64,000 nucleotides of DNA, taken from positions 1 through 64,000 of the forward strand of contig NZ_NWUW01000012.1 of the NCBI RefSeq assembly GCF_002746455.1, read 5' to 3'. Position numbers and translations under genes: made by a program. This DNA is from Bacillus fungorum (GTDB lineage Bacteria; Bacillota; Bacilli; Bacillales; Bacillaceae_G). This document shows positions 62,092 through 64,000 of the stretch, one piece after another. The first letter of the stretch is position 1. Each line of letters starts with the position of its first letter. The notes under the pieces were generated by a model. That model was not told where the DNA came from, ran no database searches, and saw only the letters and a program-made list of their open reading frames with translations.

Positions 62092-62122
62092 AAATGGTCA
62101 CTTGTTTAGTGACCATTTTTCT
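62092..62122 (+). terminator. Terminator hairpin immediately before sigI
   Basis: AAATGGTCAC and GTGACCATTT form a perfect 10-bp stem with loop TTGTTTA, then TTCTATTT. Only about 12 nt separate it from the sigI ribosome site, leaving little room for a promoter, so it may terminate the relic or attenuate sigI. Confidence 0.8.
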
Positions 62123-62154
62123 ATTTAAAGCAGAAGGAGGGAGAGAGATTACCA

Positions 62155-62877
62155 GTGTTGAGTTTAGTAATGAAGATCTTAAGAAAACCGAAAATAGAAG
62201 ATATCGTATGTAACATACAAAACAACGGAGAAGATAAGGAAGCCTTTATCGTTCAGTATCAGCCGTTTATTAGAAAATCAATCTCGTCTGTCTGCCGCCG
62301 ATATATTACAGAACAGGATGATGAATATAGTATTGGATTGTTTGCGTTTAACGAAGCAATTGAACAGTATTCATATAAAAAAGGGAAATCTTTTCTAGCG
62401 TTTGCTGATCTTCTTATAAAAAGAGATGTAATTGACTATATACGCAAGGAGTCTAAGCATAACCGTGTCTTTTTAAAAGAAGATGAGCAAGAGGAAATGT
62501 TAGAAATGCAAGTATCGCTTACGGAGTATATGAAAGAAATGGACAATAGTAACCGTAAGGAGGAAATTCTTCATTTTCAAAGTGTGTTAGCTGAGTTTAA
62601 AATCACATTTTCAGAGCTTGCGAAAGAATCTCCTAAGCATCGTGACACGCGTGAGCACTTAATAGAAATTGTAAAGATGATTATAAAAGAAGAGGAAATG
62701 ATGGAGGAGCTGTTCCGAAAGAAAAAGTTACCGCTTAAACATATTGAACCGCGTGTTAGGGTAAGTCGTAAAACGTTGGAACGACATAGAAAATACATTA
62801 TTGCAATGTGTATTATTTTTGCAAACAACTATACATATATTCTTGGTTATATAAGAGGGGAAAAGCATGATGAATAA
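62155..62877 (+). CDS. sigI: RNA polymerase sigma factor SigI
   Basis: This 240-residue SigI-type sigma factor (sigma-70 family, heat and cell-wall stress) shows region 2 in EAFIVQYQPFIRKSISSVCR and KGKSFLAFADLLIKRDVIDY, IRKESKHNRV, and a C-terminal DNA-binding region with RVSRKTLERHRKYIIAMCII. A GTG start at 62155 follows GAAGGAGGGAGAGAG with somewhat long spacing. It overlaps rsgI by 11 nt, so translation is coupled. Activity is held by the membrane anti-sigma RsgI. Confidence 0.9.
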   Translation: MLSLVMKILRKPKIEDIVCNIQNNGEDKEAFIVQYQPFIRKSISSVCRRYITEQDDEYSIGLFAFNEAIEQYSYKKGKSFLAFADLLIKRDVIDYIRKESKHNRVFLKEDEQEEMLEMQVSLTEYMKEMDNSNRKEEILHFQSVLAEFKITFSELAKESPKHRDTREHLIEIVKMIIKEEEMMEELFRKKKLPLKHIEPRVRVSRKTLERHRKYIIAMCIIFANNYTYILGYIRGEKHDE

Positions 62878-64000
62878 AGGAATTGTGATGGATATAAAAA
62901 AGCATAGCGTAGTTGTTTTAACTCCAAATGGAGAGTTTATTACGTGTAAAAGAAAAGGGGATTCTTGCATGATTGGAGAGGAAATTTCATTTGATGAGCA
63001 AGAACAAAAAGCAGCGCGTTTTTCAATCCCTTATTTCTTAAAGCCAGCATCATTACTTGTTGCTTGTTTTCTATGTGCGCTGTTATTTTTCTACAACCAA
63101 CCGGAAGAAAAAGTATTTGCTTACGTCTCAGTTGATATAAATCCAAGTTTAGAGGCGAGCGTAACGAAGGATCTTCGTGTTATAGATTTGCGGGCTTGTA
63201 ATGATGACGGAAGGCGCATTTTAAAAGAAATGAAAAGGTGGGAAAATAAGCATCTGCAAGATGTGATACGCACTATTATAAAGCAGAGTCAAGAGGATAA
63301 GTATTTAACGAATGATAAGCAAGTTATGCTAACAGCTGTTGCAAAGGACAAGTTGCTAGAACCACAGTTGGAAACGGTAATGAAAGAATTAAAGAAAGAA
63401 TATGAGCTAAAACATATTACAGTCGAATATCAAAGTAGCACGATGCAAGTACGAGAGAATGCTAGAAAAGCCGGAATTGGCACAGGTGTCTATATAAAGC
63501 AAGAAAATGAGAAGAATAAATCGCTTACTCCTCCTGCCACGCCGTCTAATCAGGTGGAAAACGAAGAAGAGGTGCAATCGCAGCAAAAGCCAGCCCCTGA
63601 TGCATCACCAGATTTGTCTCCTATAAAAGAAAAAAAATATGAGAAGCCAGAGCATAAAGAACAAAAGAAAACAGGGGAACAGCCATCGAAGCAAATAAAA
63701 GAAAACAATGGAAGAGGATCTCAGCAAGAAAATAGAGGAACTCAACAAGAGAATAACGGTAGAGGATCTCAACAAGGGAATAATGGAAATAAGCAAGGAA
63801 ACAACAGTAAGGGATCCCAACAAGGGAATAATGGAAACGAGCAAGGAAACAACGGTAGAGGTCCTCAACAAGGGAATAATGGAAATAAGCAAGGGGACAA
63901 CGGTAGAGGTCCTCAACAAGGAAATAATGGAAATCAGCAAGGAAACAACGGTAGGGGATCCCAACAAGGGAATAATGGAAACGAGCAAGGGAACAACGGT
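62867..64000 (+). CDS. rsgI: Anti-sigma-I factor RsgI (partial, runs off window)
   Basis: At least 378 residues. The N-terminal cytosolic RsgI_N domain (1-50; KGIVMDIKKHSVVVLTPNGE) binds SigI; one membrane helix follows (58-77; FLKPASLLVACFLCALLFFY); then an extracellular domain starting FAYVSVDINPSLEASVTKD, a conserved RsgI element; then a Pro/Gln/Lys-rich linker and a Gly/Asn/Gln repeat tail from about residue 282. It holds SigI at the membrane until a surface stress signal. ATG 62867 or 62870 are both possible after AGAGGGG. The 3' end lies outside the window. Confidence 0.88.
   Translation, partial: MMNKGIVMDIKKHSVVVLTPNGEFITCKRKGDSCMIGEEISFDEQEQKAARFSIPYFLKPASLLVACFLCALLFFYNQPEEKVFAYVSVDINPSLEASVTKDLRVIDLRACNDDGRRILKEMKRWENKHLQDVIRTIIKQSQEDKYLTNDKQVMLTAVAKDKLLEPQLETVMKELKKEYELKHITVEYQSSTMQVRENARKAGIGTGVYIKQENEKNKSLTPPATPSNQVENEEEVQSQQKPAPDASPDLSPIKEKKYEKPEHKEQKKTGEQPSKQIKENNGRGSQQENRGTQQENNGRGSQQGNNGNKQGNNSKGSQQGNNGNEQGNNGRGPQQGNNGNKQGDNGRGPQQGNNGNQQGNNGRGSQQGNNGNEQGNNG
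63710..63997 (+). repeat. Six 48-bp tandem repeats in rsgI
   Basis: Six exact-length units from 63710, each encoding 16 residues of the form GRGPQQGNNGNKQGNN, with small changes (GRG/SKG, S/P, K/E/Q). The array continues past the window end. Confidence 0.9.

Noticed and set aside
63605..63988. Minus-strand hydrophobic frame opposite the rsgI repeat
   Set aside because: The regular Leu/Ser pattern follows from the 48-bp repeat; rsgI on the plus strand is clearly coding.

Overview
This window is chromosomal DNA of a member of the Bacillus cereus group (B. cereus, B. thuringiensis or a close relative). It is low in GC, uses Bacillus-type GGAGG ribosome sites and many GTG or TTG starts. It carries group-typical genes: the AHL lactonase aiiA, the zinc beta-lactamase BcII, a Rap/Phr pair, bacillithiol deacetylase bshB2, collagen-like spore-surface proteins and sigI/rsgI. 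It also holds copies of the short repeat that I recognise as bcr1, flanked by TTTAT. I see no rRNA, tRNA or CRISPR array. The species name is an inference from gene content.

Layout. 1-720: right end of an IS3-family element that has removed the front of an MBL-fold/rhodanese gene. 0.8-17.2 kb: housekeeping and accessory metabolism (GNAT, lactate/glycolate-type oxidase with a symporter, PaiB-like protein, rap-phr, selO, YdcF, LysR with MFS, serine hydrolase, pepF), mixed with broken genes (grpB, alcohol dehydrogenase tail, nat). 17.4-25.7 kb: secreted alpha-amylase behind a likely CcpA site, a MutS2-like protein without Smr domain, histidine phosphatase, quinone reductase with divergent LysR. 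26-36 kb: CPBP protease, two DinB proteins, a Fur-controlled siderophore uptake operon, an ArsB/NhaD-type transporter, and yojF-bshB2. 36-48.5 kb: accessory stretch with relics, an orphan XhlA, two MFS/permease genes, aiiA, a paired DUF606 exporter facing a Crp/Fnr regulator across a perfect palindrome, and a serine hydrolase. 48.6-52 kb: a membrane gene split by a bcr1 copy, BcII, and hcp behind a textbook Fnr box. 52-56.5 kb: PadR-DUF1048-ABC exporter cassette with a repeated operator/promoter array, then a WYL regulator divergent from a GyrI-like protein. 56.8-58.6 kb: a collagen-like spore protein and a short paralogue of its N-terminal module. 59.2-60.6 kb: remnant of a Tn554-type transposon. 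60.8-64 kb: glycosyltransferase, then sigI-rsgI, with rsgI running off the window in a 48-bp repeat.

The most striking general property is the number of lightly broken genes. There are two frameshifts caused by 5-bp tandem duplications, several single nonsense codons, two in-frame internal deletions (nat and an SDR gene), an ATG-to-ATT start change, a bcr1 insertion and an IS insertion. The best candidates for unusual biology are the PadR operator array, the paired spore-surface module, the sigI leader hairpin and the RsgI repeat tail. None is proved to be a new system from sequence alone.
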